From the NCBI RefSeq assembly GCF_900113935.1, contig NZ_FORF01000011.1, forward strand, positions 1 through 64,000: DNA of 64,000 bases, written 5' to 3'. A program made the translations under genes and the position numbers. Of the stretch, positions 26,732 to 36,085 are shown in pieces. This stretch comes from Aquamicrobium aerolatum DSM 21857. Lineage in GTDB: Bacteria > Pseudomonadota > Alphaproteobacteria > Rhizobiales > Rhizobiaceae. Each line of letters begins with the position of its first letter. Position 1 is the stretch's first letter. The notes under the pieces are model-generated. The model worked only from the letters and a program-made list of their open reading frames with translations. It ran no database searches and had not been told where the DNA came from.

Positions 26732-27055
26732 TTGAGCCAGTTTTCACTGAGCGATCTCGAGCAGATCGTTGCCGCACGTGGCCGATCGGGTGAATCCGAT
26801 TCATGGACTGCAAAGCTGTTTTCGAAAGGGATCGGGAAAGCCGCGCAGAAGCTTGGAGAGGAAGCCGTCGAAACTGTCATCGCCAGCGTCACCGGCGATC
26901 GCGATGGATTGGTTTGCGAAAGCGCGGATCTTCTCTACCATCTGATGGTCGTGCTTGCCTTGGCAGATGTGAAGCTTGACGACGTCATGCACGAACTTGA
27001 GCGACGGACCGGCCGCTCCGGTATTGCTGAAAAAGCTTCCCGCCCATCAGACTGA
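26732..27055 (+). CDS. hisE: Phosphoribosyl-ATP pyrophosphatase
   Basis: HisE (107 aa, normal length) hydrolyses phosphoribosyl-ATP to phosphoribosyl-AMP. The all-alpha MazG-like fold shows [12 protein letters not shown] and [13 protein letters not shown] with metal-binding acids. The start is TTG 26732, placed by a full AGGAGG site 5 bases upstream and by [13 protein letters not shown] matching homologues. hisI, usually separate in this group, is not in the window. coaA begins 13 bp after its stop. Confidence 0.94.
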   Translation: MSQFSLSDLEQIVAARGRSGESDSWTAKLFSKGIGKAAQKLGEEAVETVIASVTGDRDGLVCESADLLYHLMVVLALADVKLDDVMHELERRTGRSGIAEKASRPSD

Positions 27056-27068
27056 CTGGACCGCAGTA

Positions 27069-28037
27069 ATGCTGACCGACCAACTGACACCTGGCGAGAT
27101 GTATTCACCCTATCGGGTGTTTACAGCCGATTATTGGGCGAAATTTCGGGCAGATACGCCTCTCACTCTGACTGAAGATGAGGTTCGGCGTCTGCGTTCG
27201 CTCAATGATCCCATTGATCTGGACGAAATTCGACGCATTTATCTGTCGCTGTCGCGTCTTTTGTCTGCGCATGTCGAAGCGAGCCAGCTTTTATTCAGTC
27301 AGCGGCGTGTTTTTTTCAATGGAGACAATGCCGCCGACAAGACACCGTTCATCATCGGCATTGCCGGCTCGGTGGCAGTGGGAAAATCAACCACTGCGCG
27401 CGTTCTGAAGGAATTGCTGCAGCGTTGGCCTTCCAGCCCGAAAGTTGATCTGGTTACGACCGATGGTTTCCTGCTGCCCAATGAGCAGCTGCGCAACGAA
27501 AACCTGATGGAGCGCAAGGGATTTCCGGAAAGTTACGACGTTGGCGCGCTGCTGCGCTTTCTGTCTGCGATCAAGTCTGGCCAGAAGAATGTGAAGGCAC
27601 CGCTCTACTCGCATATGACCTATGACGTGCTGCCCGGTGAATATGTCTCCATCGACCGTCCGGATATCCTTATCTTCGAGGGGATCAATGTGCTGCAGCC
27701 GCGCCAGCTGCCACCGGACGGCAAGTTTGTGCCCTTCGTGTCAGACTTCTTCGATTTCTCGATCTATATCGATGCCGATGAAGACCTGATCCACAAATGG
27801 TATATCGACCGCTTCATGCGGCTGCGCGAGACCGCGTTTAAAAGCCCGGAATCGTTTTTCCATCGCTATTCCCAGTTGTCGGAAGATGCTGCCCGGGCGA
27901 TTGCCGAAGGGCTTTGGGAAAATATCAACCTGAAGAACTTGCGCGAAAACATCGTTCCGACCCGTCCGCGCGCCGATCTCGTGCTGCGCAAAGGCAACGA
28001 TCACCTGATTCGCGAAGTGGCGTTACGGAAGCTTTAA
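27069..28037 (+). CDS. coaA: Type I pantothenate kinase
   Basis: CoaA (322 aa) phosphorylates pantothenate, the first committed step to coenzyme A. Walker [10 protein letters not shown] (100-108), TTDGFLLPN and [11 protein letters not shown] are type I family marks. Start ATG 27069 gives the usual N-terminus ([12 protein letters not shown]); an earlier in-frame ATG lies inside hisE. It ends the his-coaA run. Confidence 0.96.
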   Translation: MLTDQLTPGEMYSPYRVFTADYWAKFRADTPLTLTEDEVRRLRSLNDPIDLDEIRRIYLSLSRLLSAHVEASQLLFSQRRVFFNGDNAADKTPFIIGIAGSVAVGKSTTARVLKELLQRWPSSPKVDLVTTDGFLLPNEQLRNENLMERKGFPESYDVGALLRFLSAIKSGQKNVKAPLYSHMTYDVLPGEYVSIDRPDILIFEGINVLQPRQLPPDGKFVPFVSDFFDFSIYIDADEDLIHKWYIDRFMRLRETAFKSPESFFHRYSQLSEDAARAIAEGLWENINLKNLRENIVPTRPRADLVLRKGNDHLIREVALRKL

Positions 28038-28129
28038 CCACCAAATGTGCTTGCTGCAGCGACAAGTTCTTCTTCAAGCGGTGATTAAACATCTAGGCGC
28101 ATAGTTTTCCCGTCAGTGGAGAATGCGTC

Positions 28130-29080
28130 TTGCAGATAGTCGATCAAAAAATTGCCGCTCGGACACTTCTGTGGACTGTATGCGGCGCCTACGTATCCAT
28201 GTTTGTAATTCTGGCGGTATCAGACCTTGAGATTGATCTTGGGTCCGTCGGCATGCTTGCCCAGATACTGGCAGTTGTTTTGCTGATCCTGGGCTATGCC
28301 ACCTGGCGTCGAATGGTCATTCTGCCGGCTGCATTTGGTTGTCTTGCTGCTGTGTTCGCTTCCAGCTTGCCTGTCCTTCTGTGGACCTATGCGGCAATCA
28401 ACCTGAACTTGCCGCTGGCTGATTCCCAGCTCATGCGCATGGACGCGGCGCTTGGTTTCAACTGGTACTCCTTCATCGGTTATGTTGATGCGTCGCCAAC
28501 ACTGGCATGGCTGTTGGCGGAGGCGTACTCATCGTTTCATCTGCAGTTGCTGTTCCTGCCAATCCTGCTCGTTATGTTCGGGCGTGAGCAGCGCGCATAT
28601 GCGATGATCTTTGCCTACTACGTTCTTTGCGCCATCTCGAGCGTCATCAGTATCTGGTATCCAGCCTTGGGAACCTATGTGATGTATGGCGTCGAAGCTG
28701 AGACGCTCAGCAACATCAACGCCAAGTTCGGCTATTTCTTCCTTGAGCAGTTTCATGCGGTGCGAGAAGCAGGGCCGTTCGTGCTGCGGCTTGATGAAAG
28801 TGCAGGAATCCTGACATTTCCGTCCGTGCACGCCGGTGTCGCCGCTTTGTGCGCCTGGGCGGCGTGGGATGTGAAATGGTTGAGGATCCCGTTCGGGTTG
28901 CTCAACGTTGCGATGGCGGTGTCGGCAGTTTCTCACGCCAATCACTATTTTGTTGATGTGATAGCGGGTGTCGCAATAGCTGCTCTGTGCGCCAGCGTCG
29001 CCACTTTTGTTTTCTATCGGCGCGCCGACACCTTTGTCAGCGCTCAGCAGGCTACGCTGCCGTCACCCGCCTCAACGTGA
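28130..29080 (+). CDS. PAP2-superfamily integral membrane phosphatase
   Basis: 316 aa with about seven hydrophobic segments. Active-site signatures of the PAP2/vanadium haloperoxidase fold are late in the chain: FPSVHAG (230-236) and SHANHYFVDVIAG (268-280), with the catalytic His272 and Asp276. An upstream K-x6-RP motif is not clear, which is normal for the inositol-phosphoceramide synthase-like branch. The substrate is probably a lipid phosphate; not resolved. Start TTG 28130 has GGAGAA about 8 bases upstream. Its 3' end overlaps the convergent alkB by 29 bp. Confidence 0.82.
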   Translation: MQIVDQKIAARTLLWTVCGAYVSMFVILAVSDLEIDLGSVGMLAQILAVVLLILGYATWRRMVILPAAFGCLAAVFASSLPVLLWTYAAINLNLPLADSQLMRMDAALGFNWYSFIGYVDASPTLAWLLAEAYSSFHLQLLFLPILLVMFGREQRAYAMIFAYYVLCAISSVISIWYPALGTYVMYGVEAETLSNINAKFGYFFLEQFHAVREAGPFVLRLDESAGILTFPSVHAGVAALCAWAAWDVKWLRIPFGLLNVAMAVSAVSHANHYFVDVIAGVAIAALCASVATFVFYRRADTFVSAQQATLPSPAST

Positions 29081-29666
29081 GATTGATGCGGCCGCCGTGC
29101 TTCAGCAGCGTTGAGGTGCCCGGATAAATCCTGTCGACGCCATGGAAGGCGAGGCGACCCTCGCCGCCCAACACCACCACGTCGCCGCTATGCAGCTTGA
29201 TAGAATGGGTTGGATCGTCCCGCTTTTGGCCGCCAATGCGAAACATGCAGCTGTCGCCAAGGGAAACTGAAATCACCGGTGCATGAAAGTTGTGTTCGTC
29301 GCGGTCTTGGTGCAGCCCCATCTTGGCATGTGCATCATAGAAGTTGATGAGGCAGGCTTCGGGTTCTGGCGCATCCGGTGCGAGGTCATGCCATAGCTCG
29401 AGTAGGCGCGCCGGGATTGATGGCCATTGGTCGCCCGTTACAGGATGGCAGCTCTGATAGCGATAGCCCTGTTCCTTGTCGGTCACCCAACCCAGCGTGC
29501 CGCAATTTGTCATGCGCACGCTCATCGGTTTTCCGGTCCTCGGCATCGTTGGCACATAGAGCGGCGCGGCGCGTACGACTGCACGTATCTCCGCGAGCAG
29601 CGCTTCCTGCGAAATTCTGTCGAAATAGCCGGGCGCGTGACCAACACCGCCGGGAAGCATGAGCAT
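29052..29666 (-). CDS. alkB: Alpha-ketoglutarate-dependent dioxygenase AlkB
   Basis: AlkB (204 aa) removes methyl and etheno lesions from single-stranded DNA/RNA by Fe(II)/2-oxoglutarate oxidation. Iron ligands His119 and Asp121 (GLHQDRDE) and His175 (AFHGVDR); the 2-oxoglutarate-binding arginines are in RINLTLRR at the end. CGTLGWV (55-61) and the YRY lid residues fit the bacterial AlkB branch. Its 3' end overlaps the convergent PAP2 gene. Confidence 0.95.
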   Translation of the reverse strand: MLMLPGGVGHAPGYFDRISQEALLAEIRAVVRAAPLYVPTMPRTGKPMSVRMTNCGTLGWVTDKEQGYRYQSCHPVTGDQWPSIPARLLELWHDLAPDAPEPEACLINFYDAHAKMGLHQDRDEHNFHAPVISVSLGDSCMFRIGGQKRDDPTHSIKLHSGDVVVLGGEGRLAFHGVDRIYPGTSTLLKHGGRINLTLRRVTAA

Positions 29667-29675
29667 CTAGCGCCT

Positions 29676-29706
29676 CAAAAAAAACGGCGGCACCACTGCC
29701 GCCGTT
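29676..29706 (-). terminator. Rho-independent terminator after the LysM gene
   Basis: Ten-bp stem AACGGCGGCA/TGCCGCCGTT with a CCAC loop, followed on the minus strand by eight Ts. It separates the BON-LysM gene from alkB. Confidence 0.9.
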
Positions 29707-29737
29707 CAGACAATCTGCCTGCCAAACGAGCCTGAAA

Positions 29738-30199
29738 TCAGGCGTCGAGTTCCGGGATACGGAGAACCTGGCCGGGATAGATCTTGTCGGGGTGGGTCAG
29801 CATCGGCTTGTTGGCCTCGAAGATCGCGTCGTGCTTCGTGCCTTTGCCCTTGCCATAATGTGCCTCGGCGATCTTCCAGAGGTTGTCGCCCTTCTTGACC
29901 GTGTAGAATACCGGTTCCTTTTCGGCTTTGTCAGCCGCAGCCTCGACCGAAACAGCAGTCTCAACCGATTCCACGCCCATCGTGTTGCCAACCGCGACGA
30001 TTGCCTTCTCGAGCGTTGCCTGGTCTGCAACCGACCCCTTCAGGACGGCCTTGTTGCCAACGACCTCAATCTGGACCTTGTCGGTTCCAAGACCGTGAGA
30101 ATCGAGTTCCTTCTTGAGCGCCTCCACCTTCAGCTCTTCGTCATCATCGCCAATTCCGAGTTTCTTTCCGATCGATTTTGCAAAGCTGAACAAGCCCAT
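29738..30199 (-). CDS. BON-LysM protein (Kbp/YgaU-like)
   Basis: 153 aa: a BON domain (about 25-90) then a C-terminal LysM (about 98-150; YTVKKGDNLWKIAEAHYGKG to PGQVLRIP). No signal peptide, as in E. coli Kbp/YgaU, a cytoplasmic K+-binding protein of the same architecture. The start ATG 30199 (MGLFSFAKSIGKKLG) has GGAGAG about 7 bases upstream and matches the family; an in-frame start at 30262 is less likely. Potassium binding is inferred from the family only. Confidence 0.88.
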   Translation of the reverse strand: MGLFSFAKSIGKKLGIGDDDEELKVEALKKELDSHGLGTDKVQIEVVGNKAVLKGSVADQATLEKAIVAVGNTMGVESVETAVSVEAAADKAEKEPVFYTVKKGDNLWKIAEAHYGKGKGTKHDAIFEANKPMLTHPDKIYPGQVLRIPELDA

Positions 30200-30306
30200 G
30201 TCGTCTCTCCTGTCGAAATAAATTGTCGACCTTGCTGTCAACTTTGGCCCAGAGCGCGACAAAATGAAAGAATGGAATTTAAAGATGACGCCGCGATGAA
30301 GGCTAT

Positions 30307-30741
30307 TCAGTCATCCGTAACGCGCCCACGCATTCGTTTCACGTCGGATCGTCCGGCCTTGGCTTTCAGGCGCCGTTCGATTGAACCCTTTGTCGGCTTG
30401 GTTTTTCTACGCGGTTTTGCCGGCGGCTCGGCAGCCTTGCCCAGCAACTCGACCAGACGCGCGCGCGCATCTGCGCGGTTGAGTTCCTGGGTGCGGAAGC
30501 GGTTGGCCTCGATGACGATGACACCATCTTTGGTCGCGCGCTGGCCGGCGAACTGGATCGCGCGCTCGCGGACCCGCTCGGGCAGGGCGGAGCGGGGAAC
30601 GCAGAAGCGGAGCTGGACAGCAGTAGCTACCTTGTTGACGTTCTGACCGCCGGGACCAGATGAGCGGATGAAGCTTTCGTCCAGCTCGTCCTCGCTGATC
30701 GTCACACCGGGCGCGATGCGAATTGTCCGCCCTTCATTCAT
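30307..30741 (-). CDS. arfB: Alternative ribosome-rescue factor ArfB (peptidyl-tRNA hydrolase)
   Basis: ArfB/YaeJ (144 aa) binds ribosomes stalled on truncated mRNA and hydrolyses peptidyl-tRNA. The catalytic GGQ is at 31-33 within SSGPGGQNVNK. The basic C-terminal tail (KPRRKTKPTKGSIERRLKAK) inserts into the mRNA channel. Start ATG 30741 is chosen because MNEGRTIRIAPGV matches family N-termini; longer starts extend across the parS-like site at 30845. Confidence 0.93.
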   Translation of the reverse strand: MNEGRTIRIAPGVTISEDELDESFIRSSGPGGQNVNKVATAVQLRFCVPRSALPERVRERAIQFAGQRATKDGVIVIEANRFRTQELNRADARARLVELLGKAAEPPAKPRRKTKPTKGSIERRLKAKAGRSDVKRMRGRVTDD

Positions 30742-30844
30742 GCAGTGCCTCACGGGTAGCTCAAACAGCGGCATTGGCCAGCTGGTTTTCGTGAAATTCA
30801 TAGCACAAGACGCGGCGCGAGTCCGTGCCTCGCACCGCGTCCTG

Positions 30845-30860
30845 TGGTTCACGTGAAACC
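30845..30860. promoter_or_regulatory. Intergenic parS-like site
   Basis: TGGTTCACGTGAAACC: 14 of 16 match to parS, perfect from the sixth base of the core on. It lies between arfB and the chemoreceptor gene, about 19 kb right of the proposed origin and on the other side from the main cluster. Confidence 0.6.
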
Positions 30861-30913
30861 ATTACCTTGCGTTACAGGGCTGTTTAGGCCCTACGCAGAT
30901 GCCGCATTCGAAC

Positions 30914-33154
30914 TCAGAACTCTTCCCAGCCCTCGTCAGGGGTGTGTACGGCGGCTATCACGGCTGCAGCGTTGCTTGCCTGTATCGTCTGGAAGGTGTT
31001 CGAAAACAGTGTGCTCTTTCCGCTGCTTCGTATCGTCTGCGAGGGCATTTGCGGTTTTGGCTGCTGTTGCGTCACTGTCTTGTGATTGCCAAGACGGAAC
31101 TGCGCCAAAAGCTCATTGAGCGCCTCGGCTTCGCCGGCCAGCTTGTGGCTCGCGGACGTCGTTTCGCCAACCATGACTGCGTTCTGCTGGGTGCCCTGAT
31201 CAATCCGGTTGACCGCGATATTGATCTCCTGGAGGCCCGTTGCCTGTTCCTTCGAAGCTTCCACGATGGCCACGACGTTGGTGCTGATGTCCTGCACCTC
31301 CTTGACGATGGTCGTCAGTGCATCGCCTGCCTGACCCACGAGGGCCACACCGTCTCGTACATGCGTTCCTGATGCGCTGATCAGCGCATTGATTTCCTTG
31401 GCGGCACTGGCCGAGCGCTGTGCTAGCCCGCGCACTTCCTGGGCGACGACCGCAAAGCCCCTGCCGGCATCGCCAGCTCGCGCTGCCTCAACACCTGCGT
31501 TGAGCGCAAGAAGGTTGATCTGGAATGCGATTTCATCGATGACGCTGACGATGCCGCCAATCTGGTTGGAGGAGTCAACGATCCGATCCATGGCAGCAAC
31601 CGCGTCGCGCACGATCACGCCCGAGCGTTCAGCGCCGGTTCGTGTGCGCTCTACCAGTTGACCTGCTTCTTCTGCACGCCGGCTGGAGTCGCTGACGGTC
31701 GCAACCATTTGCTCAAGCGCGGCAGCGGTTTCCTCGACCGAGGCGGCCTGCTGCTCTGTGCGATGCGACAGGTCGTCGGATGCCTTGCGGATCTGGTCGG
31801 AGTCGGCGTGGATCGCCACCGCGCTGTCGCCAACCGCGCCAAGTGCACTGCGAAGCTTCGCGACTGCGAGGTTGAAGTCGGTGCGCAGCTGCTCCATCGT
31901 TTCAGTGAACGGCTGTTCGATCTGCTGCGTCACGTCGCCATCGGCAAGCTGGCTGAGCGCACTTGCAAGAACATCGACCGAATGCTGCAATTCGGCAGCA
32001 TGTTTTTCCTTTTCCTCAAGCTCACGCATTTCGCGCTCGTGCTCGGTCCGCTGGCGCGCTTCTGCCGCTTCCCGCTCTTCATTGACCTTGCGAATGGTGT
32101 TTTCCCGAAACAGGTCGAACGCTGACGCGATCTCGCCAATCTCGTCGCGACGGCCAAGCCCGGGGACCGTTACGTCGAGGTCTCCCGATGCAAGCTGACG
32201 CATCGCTCCGGCAGTCCGCGAAATCGGCGCGGCGACAGACCGCCAGACAGTCAGACCAATCAGCACAACCGCCAGAAGAACGATGGCGACGGCGATCATC
32301 ACCATTCGGCCGATAGCGGAAGTTGTCTCCGCGCGCTGTGTCACCACTTCGCGACGTACATTCTCCATCTCGGCATTGATGCGTACGAACACCGGCTCGA
32401 TCTGCGAAAAGGCGTCAGCAACCTGAACTTTCAGGCTCGCCGTCTTGTCGAGAATGTCCGCGTAGTTGACGAACGTCATCTGGTATTGATCCAACGTGCC
32501 GATCACTGCCTGATGGGATTCTGTGGATCCAAACAGGCCTGAAGGACGCTTTCGCAGAATGTCGATAGCGCGAATAACGGTCGCGCGCGCCTCCATGCTC
32601 GGAGCCAGCCGGAAATCTTTTTCACCGCTCGAGATCGCCGCGGCGTCAAGCTTGAGAGCGGGATAAGGGATGTTTGCAAGATGCTTGGTCAGCGCTGCGG
32701 TCGCCGTTGACAGTTCTTTACGCAATCCCGCATCGGGGGTCAGACCAAGACGTCTGTTAAGGTTTGCCGCGATGTCGAAAATATTGATGTATCGTTCGAA
32801 GCCTGCGGTCAGGATACCCTGTTCGGGAATGTCGCGATGCTGATTTTGCGCGATGATTTCCTCAAGTTGATTGAGCCAGTACAACATCTCGGAACGCTGC
32901 GCTGTGTGCTCAACGACATGATGTTCGTTATTGGAGAGGAAAAAATCCTTTTCATGCTGGCGCAATTGCAGGAAGCCGGTTCGCACTTCGCCGGTCACCG
33001 CCGCTGCGTTACCGGCCTGCGCCTCCATTTCATTGATCTGTGCAATCAAATGGCGTTCATAGAGGAACAGACCTGTGACAGCCATCACCCCCAGCACGCC
33101 GACCAATCCGATGGCAGCAATGCGATGGGAAATGCGAAGAGCCGGGAATTTCAT
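30914..33154 (-). CDS. Methyl-accepting chemotaxis protein with HBM-like sensor
   Basis: 746 aa. TM1 about 12-32; a helical periplasmic domain whose [10 protein letters not shown] motif suggests a helical bimodular (HBM) sensor; TM2 about 285-308; HAMP ([20 protein letters not shown]); a coiled-coil; then the cytoplasmic signalling hairpin ([22 protein letters not shown]), which contacts CheA/CheW. The protein ends in GWEEF, matching the CheR/CheB-tethering pentapeptide. The ligand is unknown; known HBM sensors bind TCA acids. Start ATG 33154; an upstream in-frame start at 33208 is less likely. Confidence 0.93.
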   Translation of the reverse strand: MKFPALRISHRIAAIGLVGVLGVMAVTGLFLYERHLIAQINEMEAQAGNAAAVTGEVRTGFLQLRQHEKDFFLSNNEHHVVEHTAQRSEMLYWLNQLEEIIAQNQHRDIPEQGILTAGFERYINIFDIAANLNRRLGLTPDAGLRKELSTATAALTKHLANIPYPALKLDAAAISSGEKDFRLAPSMEARATVIRAIDILRKRPSGLFGSTESHQAVIGTLDQYQMTFVNYADILDKTASLKVQVADAFSQIEPVFVRINAEMENVRREVVTQRAETTSAIGRMVMIAVAIVLLAVVLIGLTVWRSVAAPISRTAGAMRQLASGDLDVTVPGLGRRDEIGEIASAFDLFRENTIRKVNEEREAAEARQRTEHEREMRELEEKEKHAAELQHSVDVLASALSQLADGDVTQQIEQPFTETMEQLRTDFNLAVAKLRSALGAVGDSAVAIHADSDQIRKASDDLSHRTEQQAASVEETAAALEQMVATVSDSSRRAEEAGQLVERTRTGAERSGVIVRDAVAAMDRIVDSSNQIGGIVSVIDEIAFQINLLALNAGVEAARAGDAGRGFAVVAQEVRGLAQRSASAAKEINALISASGTHVRDGVALVGQAGDALTTIVKEVQDISTNVVAIVEASKEQATGLQEINIAVNRIDQGTQQNAVMVGETTSASHKLAGEAEALNELLAQFRLGNHKTVTQQQPKPQMPSQTIRSSGKSTLFSNTFQTIQASNAAAVIAAVHTPDEGWEEF

Positions 33155-33347
33155 GTTCGAACCCTCGGTATGCACGGCCCTTCCCGTGCCTGACGGGAAG
33201 AATGACATGTTAAAATGTGGTCTTGCATGCCGTTTGGCGGAGGCTCGACATCATGTCGCCAGGAGAGTTTCCCAGGCCCGACGCTAAGAGAGCCTGAGAG
33301 TGTTAAGTCTCGGTGAATTGCAACACTCGAAGTCAAGGTTTCGTAAC

Positions 33348-33375
33348 AAAAAGCCCCGCGCGCGGGCGGGGCTTT
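33348..33375 (-). terminator. Rho-independent terminator after pckA
   Basis: Stem AAGCCCCGC/GCGGGGCTT followed on the minus strand by TTTTTG, 30-57 nt past the pckA stop. Confidence 0.88.
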
Positions 33376-33404
33376 CAGACAGTCAAACAGAAACTGTTTG
33401 CCGG

Positions 33405-35015
33405 CTATTCGACGGCTTGAAATACTCGCGGTGCCGCATTGCGTGTGTCTGCATCGACATGAGCTTCAAATTTGGCGAAACTGTCGATGAACATGCTGAC
33501 GAGGCGGCTTGCCTGAGTGTCGTAGGCAGCCTTGTCGGACCAGGTCGCGCGCGGATCGAGGATCGCGGTGTCGACGCCGGGGACAGCAACAGGCACTTCA
33601 AAGCCAAAGCTCGTATCGGTACGGAACTCGACATTGTTGAGCGAGCCGTCCAGGGCCGCGGAAAGCAGGGCGCGGGTCGCCTTGATCGGCATGCGGTTGC
33701 CGACGCCATACGCACCTCCGGTCCATCCGGTGTTGACCAGCCAGCAGGTCACGCCGTGACGGGCGATCAGATCACGCAGCAGGTTGCCATAGGCAGCCGG
33801 GTGGCGTGGCATGAACGGTGCGCCGAAGCAGGTGGAGAAGGTGGCTTCCGGCTCCGTTACGCCCTTTTCGGTGCCGGCGACCTTGGCCGTGTAGCCCGAC
33901 AGGAAGTGGTACATCGCCTGCGCTGGGGTGAGGCGCGCAATCGGAGGCATGACACCGAACGCGTCGGCGGTCAGCATGATGATATTCTTCGGATGACTGG
34001 TGCGACCGGTCTCGCTTGCATTGGCGATGAAATGCATCGGATAGGCGCAGCGGGTGTTTTCGGTCAGCGATCCATTGTCGAAGTCCGGCATGCGGCGCTC
34101 GTCGAGAACGACGTTTTCCAGCACTGTGCCGAAGCGCCGGGTGGTCCCGAAGATCTCCGGCTCGGCTTCTTCGGACAGCTTGATCGTCTTGGCGTAGCAG
34201 CCACCTTCGAAGTTGAAGATGCCGTCTTCGCCCCAGCCATGCTCATCGTCGCCGATAAGCGTACGCTTGGGGTCGGCTGACAGCGTCGTCTTGCCGGTGC
34301 CCGACAGGCCGAAGAACACGGCTGCGTCGCCGTCCGGACCGACATTTGCCGAGCAATGCATCGGCATCACGCCGCGCGGCGGCAGCAGATAGTTGAGGGC
34401 GGTAAAGACCGACTTTTTCATTTCGCCGGCATAGGATGTGCCGCCGATCAGAACCAGCATGCGCGAGAAATCGATGGCGATGACAGTTTCGGTGCGGCAG
34501 CCGTGACGTGCCGGGTCCGCACGGAACGAAGGCAGGTCGATGATTGTCATCTTCGGGGCGAACTGCGCGAGCGCCGAACGCTCCGGACGGATCAGGAGGT
34601 TGCGAATGAACTGCGAATGCCAGGCAAATTCGGTGATGACACGGGTTGGCAAGCTGTTGGCTTCGTCGGCGCCACCGACAAGATCCTGTACGTACAGGTC
34701 CAGCGACGCTGCATGGGCAACCATGTCCTTGTAAAGCACCTCGAAGTGCTCCGGCGACATCGGCTTGTTGTTGTCCCACCAGACCTGGTCTTCGGTGGAC
34801 GCATCGCGCACAACGAACTTGTCCTTGGGCGAGCGACCGGTGTGCTGGCCAGTATAGGCAACGAGCGCCCCATGTGCCGTCAGCTTGGCTTCGCCCCGTC
34901 GCAACGCGTGTTCGACGAGCTCTGCGGCTTCCAGATTATAGTGCACCGTCCCGGTCGTTTTCAGACCGGAGGTTTCAATCCCGTTTGCGGGATTTCGCGG
35001 GCCGATTTCAGTCAT
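33405..35015 (-). CDS. pckA: ATP-dependent phosphoenolpyruvate carboxykinase
   Basis: PckA (536 aa) converts oxaloacetate + ATP to PEP + CO2 + ADP, the entry to gluconeogenesis. Kinase-1a loop [11 protein letters not shown] (236-246), Mn2+/substrate region [11 protein letters not shown] (194-204) and RSPKDKF (61-67) identify the ATP form. Start ATG 35015 fits homologues; extension to 35291 has no similarity. Divergent from chvI; in Agrobacterium the ChvG/ChvI system controls pckA and acid induces it, so the shared 350-bp gap may hold ChvI sites. Confidence 0.97.
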   Translation of the reverse strand: MTEIGPRNPANGIETSGLKTTGTVHYNLEAAELVEHALRRGEAKLTAHGALVAYTGQHTGRSPKDKFVVRDASTEDQVWWDNNKPMSPEHFEVLYKDMVAHAASLDLYVQDLVGGADEANSLPTRVITEFAWHSQFIRNLLIRPERSALAQFAPKMTIIDLPSFRADPARHGCRTETVIAIDFSRMLVLIGGTSYAGEMKKSVFTALNYLLPPRGVMPMHCSANVGPDGDAAVFFGLSGTGKTTLSADPKRTLIGDDEHGWGEDGIFNFEGGCYAKTIKLSEEAEPEIFGTTRRFGTVLENVVLDERRMPDFDNGSLTENTRCAYPMHFIANASETGRTSHPKNIIMLTADAFGVMPPIARLTPAQAMYHFLSGYTAKVAGTEKGVTEPEATFSTCFGAPFMPRHPAAYGNLLRDLIARHGVTCWLVNTGWTGGAYGVGNRMPIKATRALLSAALDGSLNNVEFRTDTSFGFEVPVAVPGVDTAILDPRATWSDKAAYDTQASRLVSMFIDSFAKFEAHVDADTRNAAPRVFQAVE

Positions 35016-35366
35016 CCTCACCACCAAAAGAACCGAGCAATTAGAAAGGCTTTGTCGGTGGCAAGGGTTTGATTTCCTGTCCAGCGAACGAAAGCTCGGT
35101 TGTTCCCAAACAGAAAAACTATTGAATTTCAAATCATTAATCGATTGAAAAAAATCTCTTCTGGTTTTAATCGGTTGTAGGTTTGAAAAGCACGGCGCCC
35201 TGCGCCTGATCGGGGCCACCACAAGCGGGTTGTCATGCGGGAAATGCCTGCTGTGGACGGCTGATTGGCGGCTGGCAGGTGACGTCGCCACAATTTGTGC
35301 CTATTTTGTCCGCCTATAGCCCTTCTGAAGCAGGAAGGACGCCCGCTCATGAGGGAGCCGCTTGAA
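35016..35366. promoter_or_regulatory. pckA/chvI divergent regulatory region
   Basis: About 350 bp without a credible gene. An AT-rich tract at 35105-35180 contains an AATCGATT palindrome. Reading rightward, TTGAAA and TAATCG 17 nt apart (within 35140-35175) could be a weak chvI promoter. ChvI binding sites are plausible here but I cannot name one. Confidence 0.45.
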
Positions 35367-36068
35367 ATGGCAACGATCGCGCTGGTCGATGATGACCGCA
35401 ATATCCTTACATCGGTATCCATTGCACTGGAATCTGAAGGTTATCGCGTAGAGACGTATACCGACGGTGCTTCGGCGCTTGAGGGATTGTCGGCGCGGCC
35501 GCCCAATCTGGCCATCTTTGACATCAAGATGCCCCGCATGGACGGCATGGAGCTTTTGCGTCGGCTGCGCCAGAAAAGTGACATGCCCGTGATCTTTCTC
35601 ACCTCCAAGGACGATGAGATCGATGAGTTGTTCGGGCTAAAGATGGGCGCCGACGATTTCATCCGTAAGCCATTCTCACAGCGCCTGCTGGTGGAGCGCG
35701 TTCGGGCCGTGTTGCGGCGGGCCAATGCACGCGATGCTGGCGCAAAGCCTGCCAGCCAGCAGGCCAAGTCGCTCGAGCGCGGTCAACTCGTGATGGATCA
35801 GGAGCGCCATACCTGCACCTGGAAAGGCGAGCCGGTGACGCTGACCGTTACCGAGTTCCTGATCCTGCATTCGCTGGCGCAGCGCCCCGGTGTGGTCAAG
35901 AGCCGTGATGCGCTGATGGACTCGGCCTATGATGAGCAGGTATATGTGGATGATCGCACTATCGACAGCCACATCAAGCGCCTGCGCAAGAAGTTCAAGG
36001 CGGTCGATGACGATTTCGAAATGATCGAGACGCTTTACGGAGTGGGTTACCGTTTCCGCGAGGCATGA
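35367..36068 (+). CDS. chvI: Two-component response regulator ChvI
   Basis: OmpR-family regulator (233 aa). Receiver domain (1-118) with acidic DDD (8-10), phosphoacceptor Asp52 in FDIKMP and the conserved Lys in FIRKPFS; winged-helix DNA-binding domain (about 135-230) ending in HIKRLRKKF ... YGVGYRF. Closely resembles ChvI of Agrobacterium/Sinorhizobium, the regulator of envelope and acid-stress, exopolysaccharide and host-association genes. Start ATG 35367 fits ([13 protein letters not shown]); ATG 35349 is the in-frame alternative. Confidence 0.95.
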   Translation: MATIALVDDDRNILTSVSIALESEGYRVETYTDGASALEGLSARPPNLAIFDIKMPRMDGMELLRRLRQKSDMPVIFLTSKDDEIDELFGLKMGADDFIRKPFSQRLLVERVRAVLRRANARDAGAKPASQQAKSLERGQLVMDQERHTCTWKGEPVTLTVTEFLILHSLAQRPGVVKSRDALMDSAYDEQVYVDDRTIDSHIKRLRKKFKAVDDDFEMIETLYGVGYRFREA

Positions 36069-36085
36069 GAGCCTGAAGACGCCCG

